Source of the DNA: Plantago ovata
Taxonomy: Eukaryota > Streptophyta > Magnoliopsida > Lamiales > Plantaginaceae
Length of the DNA stretch: 64,000 nucleotides
Reading direction: 5' to 3'
Assembly: GCA_028274465.1 (NCBI GenBank)
Contig: CM051458.1
Span: forward strand, 87,998,085-88,062,084
Shown here one piece after another: positions 62,521 through 64,000 of the stretch. Under the pieces are notes generated by a model. It was not told the DNA's origin. It worked only from the letters and a program-made list of their open reading frames with translations, and did no database searches. Each line of letters opens with the position of its first letter. Position 1 is the stretch's first letter. Position numbers and translations under genes: made by a program.

Positions 62521-64000
62521 GACAAAAGAAACATAATCGAACACTATCTGAGATTGAGAATGGAAGCAAATTATCATGGCATGGCATGGCATGGAAAATA
62601 TTATTAATATTGTCGGCCAAGTGACAGAGCCTCTAACGTGGAGAACTAGACACGTGGTAGACAAGAAGAAAAAGTGCACTGGGGTACGTATTAGTAATTT
62701 CACTATCTCCATGGGCTAAAAGCCTAAAACATAAACTTTCATGACGACACCACACACAGTATATTGTGAGAGAGAGTGTGGCATTAATTAATTATTTGTT
62801 AAACTTACACGAGACACTCGCGACAATCTATTTATCCTCCTAGATTTATATGTCAAGATTAGGGACCACCAAATATTCGTTCAGTCCAGTAATTTCATTT
62901 CATCAAATACAATTGACCAATCATAGATTTTCTTCCAAAGTTTTGTTAATGGTCCCTGCCCATGTTCCCTTTTTTTTTTGCCCAATTTCTTGTCTTTATC
63001 ATTAATCATCATACTCGATTTCTTGACATTCCATCTTCAACTTGTGCACCCTTGCTCACTCACGCCTAAATTGAACCTACCTTACATGTAATGATGGGTC
63101 ACAATTTTTACATGCTACTGTACCTCATACCAGTACAATATTATTTATTTCTATTCATTTGAAAATAATAAATTAAATCTAGATTAGATTCATACAATTC
63201 AAAATCAGTTCAATCCAAATTCTTTGTACGAAAAGATGAGGCCTTAATCACTCTCAAACCTCTCATACTGTGTGGATCTAGCCTTCACAAACAAATCATT
63301 GAAATTGGATATGAATTGGATCAATTCCGACTCGAACCTGATGAGATACGTAACATCTACTAACAAATTAATAGGTGGACCTGTTTTGATATTATAGAAA
63401 AAAATTAAATTAGTACAAATGATGAAGATGTACTTTCAATAAAATAAAAAATACTAATAATAATGCTATATATATGTTGAGTACTCAAATGCGCGCAAAA
63501 ATAGTTTATTCATGGAATGCTAATTATGGACTAATTACAAAGTTGTAGGGGGCGATGAAGTGGTTCTCGGTTGCTGTGGAGATCAATGGTCAAGTGACAT
63601 GAGATTTTATTAATTAAGATATGAAAACAAGAAGCTTAATTAATTGTGGTAGTTATTAGTAGTTAATTTACACTTTAATAATGTTATCTGTGTGGACCTA
63701 CCGAATCAAGGGTGGGACTATATTATTGTAGACAGAAAGATTTTCTTGGATTTGGCTTGACAATTCTAACATGACTAATTAAGATTCTTTACCTCGTCAA
63801 CCATTGTTCCAAGTCTTCTTCTTCGATCTTTCATATCGCCTTGAAGATTACTTACTTGAGTGAAAATCTAGACTTGGACAAATTTACAGATCACAAATAG
63901 ATTCCAACGTGTGACACAATTATGTGTATGTTCATACATAACATACCATAAATAAAAGAACAAAAATATGTTAACGTCTTAGAAATTTCGCATACTTACT
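62521..64000. other. Intergenic DNA at the window end
   Basis: No gene is recognised. Minor features are four copies of ATGGC at about 62576-62595 and a diverged GTTCA-rich MITE-like fragment near 63130-63245, ending GAAAAGATGAGGCCTTAATC. Confidence 0.35.

Overview
This window is nuclear DNA from a flowering plant, most likely a eudicot. The evidence is AT-rich intergenic DNA, multi-exon genes with GT-AG introns of 70 bp to several kb, plastid-targeted proteins for photosynthesis and tetrapyrrole synthesis, and dense small transposons. All gene models below were assembled by reading splice junctions in the sequence. Names come from recognising protein motifs, not from a database search.

Gene-rich left part (0-25 kb). 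A minus-strand gene for a small zinc-ribbon protein of the At4g08330 type (600-3410) is followed by a repeat-filled gap containing a foldback repeat family, a SINE with a perfect target-site duplication and a 105-bp hairpin. Then come an 11-exon F-box gene of the FBP7 type (8649-13111, +), a compact intronless zinc-ribbon gene (13674-13994, +), the 9-exon chlorophyllide a oxygenase gene CAO (14684-18329, -), the 4-exon PsbS gene (20380-22036, +) and a decayed F-box pseudogene with a duplicated 3' part (23597-25149).

Middle part (25-39 kb). No intact gene is visible. It holds MITE-like elements, a 98-bp (TA)n tract and a mosaic of gene fragments between about 29.6 and 33.7 kb. One fragment is a MAP-kinase exon with an in-frame stop. 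Another is a complete but broken copy of the 25-residue ribosomal protein eL41. A Helitron-like 3' terminus lies at 34.69 kb, so the mosaic may be a gene-fragment-capturing transposon.

Right part (39-64 kb). An ILR1-like amidohydrolase gene of the ILL6 type (39416-46581, +) converges with a 12-exon 5-aminolevulinate dehydratase (HEMB) gene (47000-53890, -). Nine of the twelve HEMB exons look normal, but two carry frame-disrupting indels and a third carries an unusual substitution. A non-autonomous LTR element sits in one of its introns. Beyond it are a gypsy-like remnant, a tandem array of 0.7-0.85 kb units containing a perfect 136-bp palindrome and a later 881-bp insertion, and a 708-bp hAT-type element with an 8-bp target-site duplication. 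The last 1.5 kb shows no gene.

CAO, PsbS and HEMB are all plastid-targeted and belong to chlorophyll synthesis or photoprotection. They are separate nuclear transcription units and I see no sign of a functional cluster. I found no clearly new biological system. The most checkable oddities are the broken HEMB reading frame, the perfect palindrome and the gene-fragment mosaic.
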